Origin: Streptomyces sp. NBC_00425
Lineage (GTDB): Bacteria; Actinomycetota; Actinomycetes; Streptomycetales; Streptomycetaceae
DNA: 64,000 nt
Direction of reading: 5' to 3'
NCBI RefSeq assembly: GCF_036030735.1
Contig: NZ_CP107928.1
Location: forward strand, 6,572,001-6,636,000
Shown here piece after piece: positions 16,801-25,110 of the stretch (the stretch's first letter is position 1; each line of letters starts with the position of its first letter). Below the pieces are notes generated by a model. The model had not been told where the DNA came from, did no database searches, and saw only the letters and a list, made by a program, of their open reading frames with translations. The position numbers and the translations under genes are program-made.

Positions 16801-18687
16801 AAGTCCGTCGGCGACGCGCGCAGCGAATTCGACCGTGGCATGGGCCTCCTCGCAGAGGTCGCCAGGAGGAAAGGGAAGGACGCCGCCGGCGCGTTTCAGG
16901 ACGCGTTGCTGTCCGGCGACGTGGAGCGGGCAATGGACTCCCTCAAGAGCATCTGGGGAGCCGACGTGCCGATCACCGCGCCCGACTTGGCGAACGTCGT
17001 GTCCGCTTTCTCCCAGGCTGGGAAGGACGCGAACGCCGAATGGTCAGGTGCCCTCGACCTGATCCGGCAGGTGGCACAGTCCAAGGGCACGGAAGCAGCG
17101 AGCGCGCTCACCTCCGCACTCCTGTCGGGTGACATGGCCGCGGTGCAGACACAGCTGGACGCCATCGGCATCAGCGTCACGAACATCCCCGGCACCAAGA
17201 GCATCGCGATCTCCGTGACCCCTCCCGCTCCTGTGTCGGTCTCCGTGATTCCGCGCGTGGCGCCCGGCACCGACCTGCCGTGGGCGAACAAGCCGCAGTG
17301 GAAAGACGGAGGCATCCTGTCGTTCTTCGCAGACGGAGGTGTCACCGCCAGGCGAGAAGACCACATGGCGCAGATCGCGAAGGCCGGAACCTGGCGGGTA
17401 TGGGCGGAGGAAGCCACAGGTGGGGAGGCCTATGTACCCCTGGCCCACAACAAGCGCGCCCGCTCCCGCGCCATTACCGAGGAAGTTGTACGACGTCTGG
17501 GCGGCAGGGGCGTCGAATGGCACGCCGACGGAGGGCTGAGCGGCTGGTCCTACAGCCCCTCCGGCTCGACGGAGCTGATCTCCGTTTCGTCTGTCCGCTC
17601 GGACTCCATGCGCACCGTGAAGAAGGGCGGCAAGGAGACCGAGGTCTTCGACCTCAAGCTCTTCGAGAAGAACCTCGACAAGGCGGTAAAGCGCGCCCAG
17701 CGGTGGCGCAAGGACCTCGCCACCGTCGCTCGCCGCGCTGGCCAGGATGTCGCCGACGCCCTGGAGGACATGGGCGAGGACGGCGTGGAACTCACCCACA
17801 AGATGGCCACCGGTAGCTCCAAGTACGTCATGGAGATGACCAAGGACCTGGAGAGGCTTGGCGTGGTCGCGCGGGCCACGCTGTCCGACTACACCGCCCA
17901 GCTCAAGCAGGCGATCAAGGACCAGGCCGCGTTCGAGAAGAACCTTTCCAAGCTCGCGGCCATCGGCTACGGCGACCTGGCGACGATGCTCGCCGAGCAG
18001 GGCGACGAGGACGCGGAGGACATCGCCGCCGAAGCCGCCAAATCCCCGAGCAAGGCCAAGAAGGCCAACACCCAGGCCAAGGCCGCCTCGAAGGCCATCC
18101 CCGACGATGACCTTCCGGACCTCGTGGCGATCATCTCCGCAATCACCTCCAGCAAGACCGGTATCCACGACGTCGCGGCGAAGACACAGCTCGATGAGGA
18201 CCGAATCATCGACATCGCCACGCTCGGCCGGACCCGAATCAAGGACGCGCTTGGGAAGAAGGCCACGCGCTTCCTGTCCGACCTGGACAAGGCCAACAAA
18301 CAACTCGCCTACGAGGACGGCGGTATCCGCGCCGGCCTCTACGCCACCGACAACGGGATCATCCGCTTCGCCGAGCCCTCCACCGGTGGAGAGGCGTACC
18401 TGCCGCTCGGCGTGAACAAGCGGCGATCGGCGACGGCCGTCCTGGCGGACGTGGCGGACCGGTTCGGCTACCAGCTCACCCCTGCAGGCGACAGCGGCCT
18501 CGTACGACTCGTCAACGCCCGGCCCGCCCCGGTCCAAGTCGTCGTCGTCCGAGAAGAGCGACCCGCCGCGCTCGTCGGATCCATGCCCGTGACCGTCAAC
18601 GGCGGCGCCGACGCCAAAGCGGCCGACCGTGTCGGCACAGAGATCATGCGGCGCCTTCGGAACGCCCAGCGAGGAGGTCGTCTTTGA
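13885..18687 (+). CDS. Tail tape measure protein
   Basis: A 1600-aa protein, by far the longest gene, starting at GTG directly after the T frame. Residues 1-230 are Ala/Gln/Arg-rich coiled coil. Residues 245-440 match the TP901-type tape-measure core (MANVLTISQQ, LSTRLPQTAEQLADGLYQIVSSGFDGADAM). Hydrophobic segments near 540-640 would insert in the host membrane on ejection. The motif GGEAYVPL/GGEAYLPL recurs twice in the C-terminal half (about residues 1180 and 1495), each in an EATGGEAY or EPSTGGEAY context. At about 0.15 nm per residue the predicted tail is roughly 240 nm long. Confidence 0.9.
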   Translation: MAGAYTLYVNLLASTGGLSTGLRQGAAQLRAFDGQLDGTAARLNQVRVAGDNLARAQAAASAQMVRSQAQVAQAVQRTTALQERAGRAQAVAATAARRAAAEQAAVAATGARAARAQALAQTMNARAQATAGAGAAAAARTAATAQSAAARAAQEHAEAQRRAAAAQATATRATGLAASAQARAVSAVRMRDEAQTTAARNAQRQAQQVARAEAQLAAARNAQAARTAKNGLLIGAALGVGVAQAISLERAMANVLTISQQITSENVGAFTDQIVELSTRLPQTAEQLADGLYQIVSSGFDGADAMQILEVAAQGAAAGLTTSETSARALLGVLNAYGLSASDASDVMDVMFQTVNYGVISFEELAQQLGDVVPMAAAAGVEFDDMSAALAAITLTGIPAAEAVTALNMLLTRVMKPTQDLKQAVKDLGYESAASAVEQDGLYVVVNKLNGAAGNTAEGISNMWKDIRATRAALALASAGGQNYANTYAGIANEVARAEATQKAYALQTGTVTGQWQLASNQARALAIDVGRALLPVLMTVGSAVHTFVGTIEDLPGPMKSVIAMVAASVAGLLLLRAAYTKITVQIAAFRTALAATQAGGAVMPAVLAGTSLAVTGLAAVLTLGIAGYAAYTASKQKAKDATNELVQALQQEREETTTGASINKLYDQLTADGALKDLEKVGIGTTEAIDAITSGGAKLAILQSRLQQDAYEYAGKAKAGEVSGDYESITQYSKAEKTLKERHKMWSEAVKKEAEIAQQKAIVEAKIKQQAKSSGGIFDLFSLADIDRTGAPEITDEMKALAEAVGAAVDPSRAFRDAQTAAAEAMRKAGKDADTAKVKLSDYMKELHKQLQAQRDFQGNLFELAVFGYDDLADHFAELGVDAAPMLNELVGQLKKGKTKVADELRDIVTEDAERSTEAYRLGLQKTAEITEKYGKEIGRAWAKASERNDPAAFQKVTEQMAMVDLRKAVKKSVGDARSEFDRGMGLLAEVARRKGKDAAGAFQDALLSGDVERAMDSLKSIWGADVPITAPDLANVVSAFSQAGKDANAEWSGALDLIRQVAQSKGTEAASALTSALLSGDMAAVQTQLDAIGISVTNIPGTKSIAISVTPPAPVSVSVIPRVAPGTDLPWANKPQWKDGGILSFFADGGVTARREDHMAQIAKAGTWRVWAEEATGGEAYVPLAHNKRARSRAITEEVVRRLGGRGVEWHADGGLSGWSYSPSGSTELISVSSVRSDSMRTVKKGGKETEVFDLKLFEKNLDKAVKRAQRWRKDLATVARRAGQDVADALEDMGEDGVELTHKMATGSSKYVMEMTKDLERLGVVARATLSDYTAQLKQAIKDQAAFEKNLSKLAAIGYGDLATMLAEQGDEDAEDIAAEAAKSPSKAKKANTQAKAASKAIPDDDLPDLVAIISAITSSKTGIHDVAAKTQLDEDRIIDIATLGRTRIKDALGKKATRFLSDLDKANKQLAYEDGGIRAGLYATDNGIIRFAEPSTGGEAYLPLGVNKRRSATAVLADVADRFGYQLTPAGDSGLVRLVNARPAPVQVVVVREERPAALVGSMPVTVNGGADAKAADRVGTEIMRRLRNAQRGGRL

Positions 18688-19583
18688 TGGCGACGATCAC
18701 CCAAGAGTGGCAAATCGACTTCGCCGGTGTCCTCCTGGGCCCCGGAACGCGATACCCCGTCGGCGATATCACGGGCTTCGGCACGCCCAAAGTCCGCTCT
18801 CAGGACGTCGAGCTGCCGACCGAGGACGGTGCGTTCCCCGGTGTGGACTACTACGGCACGCAGACGGTGACGATCGAGGCCGGCATCCGCACACCGGGTG
18901 ATCCGGCCGCCGCTGCCGATGCCCTGGCTGAGCTGAAGCGTGCTGCGTCGGACCCCACGACGCGCAAGACCGCGGGGGCTTTGCAGACGCTTCGTGTGTT
19001 CTGGCCGGGCCGTGACGGGCCCAAGCGCGTGCTGGGAAGAATTCGCGACGTCGAACCGGTGTCCATGGCACAGGCTGTCTTCGGCTGGATTCCGTTGAAC
19101 CTGGTGTTCGAAGTGACCGACCCGGTATGGCAGGGAGAGCCCGAGCAGCAGGTCACTCTTCCCCTCGCGCGCGGCGACGACGGAGGGTTCACCGCTCCGG
19201 TGACCGCGCCGATCACGACCGGCGTATCCAATCCTGTGGAGCGTCCCGGGTGGGCGACCAACGCTGGCGACTTGCCCGCCTGGCCCTCCCTGAAGATCAA
19301 GGGCCCGGTCGTGAACCCCCGCATCTGGATCACGGAGACAGGCCGCGTCCTGGATTTGTCGCTGGTCCTTGGCGAGAGGGACACCCTTCAGATCGACACG
19401 CGCCCCGGAACGCGCTGGGTCCTGCGCAACGGGGGCAACGTCGCAACGGCCCTGTCCGCTGCATCACGCCTGGATCTGTTCCAGATCCCGCCCGGAACGA
19501 GCGAAGTCCGGTGGACCGGCGCGGACTACACCAACTCCACTCGCCTCGCGGTGTCGTGGCGCGACGCCTACACCGCCCTGTAA
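18687..19583 (+). CDS. Distal tail protein
   Basis: A 298-aa protein just after the tape measure, where the distal tail (Dit) protein lies. The N-terminal domain (WQIDFAGVLLGPGTRYPVGDITGFG, then DVELPTEDGAFPGVDYYGTQTVTIEAG) matches actinophage Dit-type ring proteins; the C-terminal half is a galectin-like beta domain. The ATG overlaps the tape-measure stop (TGATG) with GAGGAGG upstream; a TTG three bases earlier is a less likely start. Confidence 0.75.
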   Translation: MATITQEWQIDFAGVLLGPGTRYPVGDITGFGTPKVRSQDVELPTEDGAFPGVDYYGTQTVTIEAGIRTPGDPAAAADALAELKRAASDPTTRKTAGALQTLRVFWPGRDGPKRVLGRIRDVEPVSMAQAVFGWIPLNLVFEVTDPVWQGEPEQQVTLPLARGDDGGFTAPVTAPITTGVSNPVERPGWATNAGDLPAWPSLKIKGPVVNPRIWITETGRVLDLSLVLGERDTLQIDTRPGTRWVLRNGGNVATALSAASRLDLFQIPPGTSEVRWTGADYTNSTRLAVSWRDAYTAL

Positions 19584-19598
19584 GGAGAGCACTCGCAG

Positions 19599-20528
19599 AT
19601 GGCACTGATCCAGCCGCCCATGCTGACCCACGGCGGCACCCACCCCGCACGCGCCTTCCGGATGATGGTGCGAGACCTCGCGTCCGGCAACCAGGGCGTG
19701 ACCGAAGGCAACGACTTGAAGGTCAGACAGTGGACCACGCCGGGAGCCGGCGTCCGCGTCGGCGACGGCTCGGCAGTCGTGACGGGAGCTGCCTGGGGCC
19801 AGGGCTCCTACACTCAGTACAACGTGGGCGACGCCATCGTGCCGATCGCTCCCACTGGCTCCTCAGTCCGATCCGACCTCATATGCCTTCGCGTTGAGGA
19901 TCCCGAGTACGAAGGCAACCGCGACCCGGCTGCCGACGACATCGGCTACTTCCATGTCGTGTCGGGCGTCTCCGCCACAGCGAAGGTAGTCCCGTCCGGA
20001 ATGACGGCGATCCCGCTGGCACGCCTCGACATCCCGGCGAACACGGCCACCATCACCAACGCCATGGTCACGGACCTGCGGCGGATCGCGAACCCCCGAC
20101 GTGAGCGGACCTTGTACACCGCCTACCCCAGCGCGCTGAACAGGCTGACCGCGCAGAACGGCCAGTGGTACAACTGGCCAGCCGCCGCCCGCTGGAAGGT
20201 CCCGATCCCAAGCTGGGCGACGAGCGCAAAGCTTCTGGTCACTCTCGCGGGCCTGCGCCTTTCGGAATCCGACGTGTTCGCCAACATGCAGACCTCCTTG
20301 GGCACCGACACGGGGCAGACCACCGCCATCGATGACGACCAGGGTGCCAACATCCGCCGCAACACCGTCGTCCTCGCCGACACCATCACCCTCTCTGCGG
20401 CCCTGCGCGGCACCACCCAGGACCTCTTCGTGCGCACCCAGCCCTCCAAATCCGAGTGGGGCAACCTCGGCGTCGACGCCGCGACTTCCTTGATCGCCGA
20501 TGTGGAGTTCACCGAAGGCGTCGCCTGA
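19599..20528 (+). CDS. Minor tail protein
   Basis: A 309-aa protein between Dit and the tail-associated protein. Residues 1-165 resemble a conserved actinophage minor tail domain (PARAFRMMVRDLASGNQGVTEGNDLKV, SDLICLRVEDPEYEG, MTAIPLARLDIPANTATITNAMVTDLR). The remaining 140 residues form a strand-rich receptor-facing domain. The ATG has TAAGGAGAG upstream, overlapping the previous stop. Likely a baseplate or tip component. Confidence 0.65.
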   Translation: MALIQPPMLTHGGTHPARAFRMMVRDLASGNQGVTEGNDLKVRQWTTPGAGVRVGDGSAVVTGAAWGQGSYTQYNVGDAIVPIAPTGSSVRSDLICLRVEDPEYEGNRDPAADDIGYFHVVSGVSATAKVVPSGMTAIPLARLDIPANTATITNAMVTDLRRIANPRRERTLYTAYPSALNRLTAQNGQWYNWPAAARWKVPIPSWATSAKLLVTLAGLRLSESDVFANMQTSLGTDTGQTTAIDDDQGANIRRNTVVLADTITLSAALRGTTQDLFVRTQPSKSEWGNLGVDAATSLIADVEFTEGVA

Positions 20529-20582
20529 CAAGAAACCGGCACCACCACACCACGGCGCGGGGGAGAAGCAGGAACGCGCCTG

Positions 20583-21686
20583 ATGGCGTCGCCGTCGTAC
20601 CGCTACCTCACCACCGACGCACTCACCAACAAGGTCCTCGCCTGGGACCTGCCACTGACCGGCGTCGAGTTCGGGCCCGCACTGTCCGCCACGGGCAGCC
20701 TCACCGGCGCGGTCGAACCCCGCCTGGCCCACCTCGTCCGCTCCCAACTCGACCCCGGCAACACCAAGATCTACGCCGAGCGTGACGGTCGGCTGCTGTG
20801 GGGCGGTCTGATCTGGAGAGCCGACCCCCAGGGCCAGCAGCTCAACATCGAGGCATCCGGCTGGGGTTCCTACCCCTACCGGCGCTACGACCTCCACGGC
20901 CAGCTCAACGCACGCGGCCCCTACACCTACGCGGACCCGTGCAAGGTCGTTCGCGACGTGTGGGCGTACTGCCAGGAGACGCCGGACGGCCAGCTCGGTA
21001 TCCAGGTCGACAACACCACCTCGAAGGTCACCGTCGGGACGCCGGAGGACCCCTACCGAATCGACTGGTGGGACACCCCCTCGCTCGGTGACGTCATCTC
21101 GGACATGGTCGCCGTCGAAGGCGGCCCCGAGTGGACCGAAGAAGCTGCTTGGCAGAACGGCACGCCGCAGGGCCGCGTCCGCATTGGTTGGCCCCGCCTC
21201 GGCCGCCGCCGCACGGACATCCACTTCGAGTCCGACGTGAACGTCGTCAATGCGGTCCCTGTCGAGTACGACGCCGACAACCTGGCCCAGGTCGTCATCG
21301 CGCTCGGCGCCGGCGAGGGCCGCAACCGGCGCCGCGCCGTCGACGCCGTACGGGACGGTCGGCTGCGCCTGGAGCATCTGCTCGAAGTACCGGAGGAGAA
21401 GGCGAACGACCGGCTGGCCGCACGTGCCCGCACGGAACGCATCTCCCGCCAGGTCATCGGTGAGGTCACCGAGATCACCGTCCGCGACCACCCAGCGGCC
21501 CGCTTCGGTTCCTGGCAGATCGGCGACGACGTACGGGCCAGGGTCCACGACCAGTGGACCGACTTCGACGCCTGGTCCCGCATCGTCGGCTGGCAGATCC
21601 GGCCCGCCTCCGGCGACACCCCCGAGCAGGCCGTCATCCAACTCCAGCGCGCAGACCGCTTCACCTACGGGGGAGGTACCGCGTGA
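20583..21686 (+). CDS. Tail-associated minor tail protein (Gp37-like)
   Basis: A 367-aa protein beginning YRYLTTDALTNKVLAWDLPLTGVEFGPALSATGSLTGAV, a pattern of Tal/ReqiPepy6 Gp37-like minor tail proteins that close the tail tip. Trp and Tyr are abundant (RIDWWDTPSLGDVISDMVAVEGG). It overlaps the fibre gene by 4 bp (GTGA). The likely role is the tip hub linking the tube to the fibres. Confidence 0.7.
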   Translation: MASPSYRYLTTDALTNKVLAWDLPLTGVEFGPALSATGSLTGAVEPRLAHLVRSQLDPGNTKIYAERDGRLLWGGLIWRADPQGQQLNIEASGWGSYPYRRYDLHGQLNARGPYTYADPCKVVRDVWAYCQETPDGQLGIQVDNTTSKVTVGTPEDPYRIDWWDTPSLGDVISDMVAVEGGPEWTEEAAWQNGTPQGRVRIGWPRLGRRRTDIHFESDVNVVNAVPVEYDADNLAQVVIALGAGEGRNRRRAVDAVRDGRLRLEHLLEVPEEKANDRLAARARTERISRQVIGEVTEITVRDHPAARFGSWQIGDDVRARVHDQWTDFDAWSRIVGWQIRPASGDTPEQAVIQLQRADRFTYGGGTA

Positions 21687-24600
21687 GCAGCGACATCGCC
21701 CGACTGGCCGCCCGCGTTGCCGTGCTGGAACGGCAGCTGGCCCGCACCACCCGCACTGCCCGCATGGCGTACTCATCCATCGAGGACGGCGCGATCGAGG
21801 TCTACGACCAGGACGGCACCCTGCGCGGCAGCATGGGCCTCCAGGATGACGGCACCGTCGGCTTCATCGCCCACAACGGGCCGCCGCCCCCTACCTCCAC
21901 GCCACCCATGGTCGAGTCCGCGCTGTCCGGGCTCACCGTGACCTGGCCCGGAACGTGGACGGACGCCGAGACCGCTCCGCTCGACCTGGCCGAAGTCCAG
22001 GTCCACCTGTCGACGACCGCCGACGCCGAACCCGACACCAGCAGCCCTGTAGCCGCCTTCCACACGGCCGCCGGCGGAAGCATCACCCTCGCCACCGACA
22101 CCTACACCCCGCTGTGGGTGCGTCTGATCGCGGTCAACACCTCCGGCACGGCCGGAGAGCCCTCGACCGCTGTGCAGGGCCAGGCCCGCAAGGCCGTCCC
22201 CGATGACCTCGTCAACGCGATCATCGACGAAAACAAGCTAGCCCGCGGCGCGGTCACCGAAGCCGCGCTCGCCCTCGGGGCAGTCAACTCCACCGCGCTC
22301 GCGGACGGCGCGGTGCTCGCCGAGAAGCTCGCGGCCAATTCCGTGACCCTGGGCAAGGTCGCGAGCGGCGCGGTGACCCTCAGCGCGCTCGGCGGCGCGC
22401 TCGCGGACGCCACCAGCCAGCGCCTCGTCGACACGATGGGCGAGGCCGCCGCCTGGCAGACCACTGACCAGGGCAGCGGTGCCACATGGGCGCACCTCAC
22501 GGGCGTGCCGGACGCGCCCACCGGCCGGAACGTCGGCGAGGCCCGCGGCTTCATCCGGCTTCGTGGCACGACCCTCGTCCCGTACGAGCCCGGTGTCCTG
22601 TACCGGATCAGCGCCCGGATCCGGGCCACAGCCCAACTTGCCACCGGCCCGGACGCGTTCTACGTCGGCGTGCTCGGCGTGGGCTCAGACCAGACCACTC
22701 TGGTCAACCGCGCCGGAGCGAACACCCCGAACAGCCACTACTACATCGCGGCGTCGTATCGATCGCTGCCGACCACGGACGGTTGGGTCACGGTCGTCGG
22801 CTACCTCAAGGACCGCGCGGCCGCGGGCTCCGCCGGCCCCAACAACGACCCGCGCTCTCCCGGCACCGTGCACGACGCCGTCCGATACATCACCCCCTAC
22901 TTGTGGCTCAACTACGCCTCGATGGGCGTTTCCGGCTCCCCGGCCGTCATGCAGGTCGACGCCGTTGCCATCGAGGCGCTGAAGACCGGGATCGTCGACG
23001 CAACCAACCTCGTGAGCGGTTCGGTGACCGCCGCCGCGCTCGCGGCTGACTCGGTGATCGCCGGGAAGGTCGCGGCAGATGCCATCACGGGCCGCGAGAT
23101 CGCCGCGAATTCGGTCACGGCGACCGAGGTCGCGGCGGCCTCGATCTCCACGGACAAACTGGTCGTGGCGGGCGGCACCAACGTGCTCGGCGACCCATCG
23201 TTCGAAGGTGCCTACACCGCGGCGATCGCCACGACCGTATGGTCCGTCGTCTCCGGCGGCAACGGCTCCGCGAAGGCGCTCCGCGTCGACGCCACGGCGG
23301 CGGTCGCCACGACACGGTCCCTGAACCTCACGTCGATGCCGATCCTGAGCGGAGAGCAGCTCTACCTCGCCATCGACGCCAATGCGTCCGCCGACTGGGC
23401 GGGAGGCGCGCTCAAGTTCTACGCCCGGTGGTTGGACGGCACAGGCGCGACCGTCGGCTTCGGTGTCGCCCAGGTGGACGTCCCGGTTCGCGGCTCGTGG
23501 CAGCGCCTTGCCGCCACGGTCACGGCGCCGGCCAACACCACCGCGGCCACGGTGTGGGTGGAGACGTACCAGTCGACCGCCGGAGCCGTGCTGTGGGACA
23601 ACGCAGTCGTCCGTCCGGTGGTGCCGGGTGTGCAGATCGCTGACGGCGCAGTCACCGCTCCCAAGATCCTCGCCGGAGCGGTGACCGCCGAGAAGGTCGC
23701 GGCCTTGGCCATCACGGCCGAGAAGATTGCGACGCTGTCCGTCACCACGGACAAGCTGAACGCGCTGTCCGTCACGGCGGACAAGATCGCGGCCAACGCT
23801 GTGACGGCAACGAAGATCTCGGCGGGCGCGATCGAAGCGACCCATATCAAGGCCGGGGCGATCACGGCGGACAAGCTTGACGCCGATGCCATCAACGGCA
23901 AGACGATCAACGGAGCCATCCTCACCGGTAGCACCCTTCAAACTGCCGCGAGTGGACAGCGAGTTGTCATCAGCCCCGGAAACACCAATCCGGAGACTGG
24001 ATCGATTGAGTTCTATTCCGGCAGCGCCGATGAGTCAGCACCGGCAGAACTCAATACAGCCATCGGGTACGCCTCAGATTCCTCCGGTACCTACGAAGTT
24101 CCGAGCGTTTCGCTCAGCGCCCCGAAGGTGACTGGTTCGAGCCAGGAAACGGGAGTGTTCCTGCAAAGCCACGTGCCGGGCTATTCGGGAGGAGTCTTCA
24201 ACCTCTACGCAAACGATCTGGGCGGCAACGGAGTTGCCTACATCAACGGGTACGGCGCTGATACATCGGCCACCGGATCGTCCATCGAGCTGCACGTTCG
24301 CGACGCGCCGTCCGGGTCGGCCCAGTCCACTGCCAAGCTCACATCCAGCGGATTCGCGATCGACCGAGACCTCAGCGTCTACGGCAAATCTCAAGGTCGC
24401 GGGTTCGTCGCGCAGAAGACTCTGACCGCGAACGTCACCTTCTCCAGCACGGAGACGGCCCTCATCACCACCGGCAGCATCACGTTCAAGACCGGCCGCG
24501 CCTACCGTGTCTCCCTCTGGGCGCTGCACAGTGCGGCCAGTGACAGCTATGCGCTATACCGAATCCGCAAGAACACCGTGGCCGGGACGATTTACAAGGA

Positions 24601-24832
24601 CCAGATACGGGCCAACAATCTGCAAGCTTCCACAGCGAACGCAGCCGTTTCCGTCCAAACCATTCTGACCAACACCACGGGCAGCGACGTCACAGCCGCG
24701 CTGTGCTGGACCGGAACTCAAGGCGGAGTCGCACAGACGTGGACGCTCGCAGCCAGCAGCAGCAACGTCGCCTATCTCCTGGTGGAGGACTGCGGCTCCA
24801 GCGACGACTACACCGGACAGGCAATCACCTGA
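21683..24832 (+). CDS. Tail fibre / minor tail protein
   Basis: A 1049-aa protein. The N-terminus has a short coiled coil (LAARVAVLERQLARTTRTAR) and AYSSIEDGAIEVYDQDGTLRG, then a fibronectin-like domain (about residues 75-170). Three blocks of degenerate AVTAEKIA/ADKIAA repeats (near 190-240, 435-490 and 650-750) suggest a trimeric shaft. A carbohydrate-binding-like beta domain lies near 250-430 and another near 495-650. The C-terminal 270 residues are the probable host-contact head. The GTG start overlaps the previous stop. Confidence 0.75.
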   Translation: MSSDIARLAARVAVLERQLARTTRTARMAYSSIEDGAIEVYDQDGTLRGSMGLQDDGTVGFIAHNGPPPPTSTPPMVESALSGLTVTWPGTWTDAETAPLDLAEVQVHLSTTADAEPDTSSPVAAFHTAAGGSITLATDTYTPLWVRLIAVNTSGTAGEPSTAVQGQARKAVPDDLVNAIIDENKLARGAVTEAALALGAVNSTALADGAVLAEKLAANSVTLGKVASGAVTLSALGGALADATSQRLVDTMGEAAAWQTTDQGSGATWAHLTGVPDAPTGRNVGEARGFIRLRGTTLVPYEPGVLYRISARIRATAQLATGPDAFYVGVLGVGSDQTTLVNRAGANTPNSHYYIAASYRSLPTTDGWVTVVGYLKDRAAAGSAGPNNDPRSPGTVHDAVRYITPYLWLNYASMGVSGSPAVMQVDAVAIEALKTGIVDATNLVSGSVTAAALAADSVIAGKVAADAITGREIAANSVTATEVAAASISTDKLVVAGGTNVLGDPSFEGAYTAAIATTVWSVVSGGNGSAKALRVDATAAVATTRSLNLTSMPILSGEQLYLAIDANASADWAGGALKFYARWLDGTGATVGFGVAQVDVPVRGSWQRLAATVTAPANTTAATVWVETYQSTAGAVLWDNAVVRPVVPGVQIADGAVTAPKILAGAVTAEKVAALAITAEKIATLSVTTDKLNALSVTADKIAANAVTATKISAGAIEATHIKAGAITADKLDADAINGKTINGAILTGSTLQTAASGQRVVISPGNTNPETGSIEFYSGSADESAPAELNTAIGYASDSSGTYEVPSVSLSAPKVTGSSQETGVFLQSHVPGYSGGVFNLYANDLGGNGVAYINGYGADTSATGSSIELHVRDAPSGSAQSTAKLTSSGFAIDRDLSVYGKSQGRGFVAQKTLTANVTFSSTETALITTGSITFKTGRAYRVSLWALHSAASDSYALYRIRKNTVAGTIYKDQIRANNLQASTANAAVSVQTILTNTTGSDVTAALCWTGTQGGVAQTWTLAASSSNVAYLLVEDCGSSDDYTGQAIT

Positions 24833-25047
24833 CCTTGGTCATTAAACCTAAGGCGTCGAACGGTGCACTTGAGGGCTCGGTTCGGTAACTGCCGTACACA
24901 AAAACGGTCATCGTCCAAGTAGGTGCTTCGACCAAGGAAGGCACCTCACGCCGGCTGGATGATGCGTCTGCCTCATGGAGGTGCCAGGCTCCGTCCGTCA
25001 CCGGGTCCCGTTCACCCCAACGGTTCGGCGAGGGCACGTCAGGGCTC

Positions 25048-25070
25048 CTGTCAGTGAGGGTTTGTACAGT
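25048..25070 (+). promoter_or_regulatory. Candidate late promoter motif, copy 3
   Basis: CTGTCA, 11 nt, TACAGT: the same box pair and spacing as at 10033 and 10943, here 40 nt before the preferred start of the HNH-ATPase gene. It would give that gene its own promoter inside the late region. The rest of the 24833-25110 gap shows no gene. Confidence 0.35.
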
Positions 25071-25110
25071 TGCCCACCGGCAGGGAGTTGCAGATGAGGG
25101 GGAGCGTTCG

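Noticed and set aside
22200..23930. Tandem DNA repeats in the tail fibre gene
   Set aside because: They encode degenerate AVTAEKIA shaft repeats and are explained by the protein; DNA similarity is only what the peptide repeat requires.
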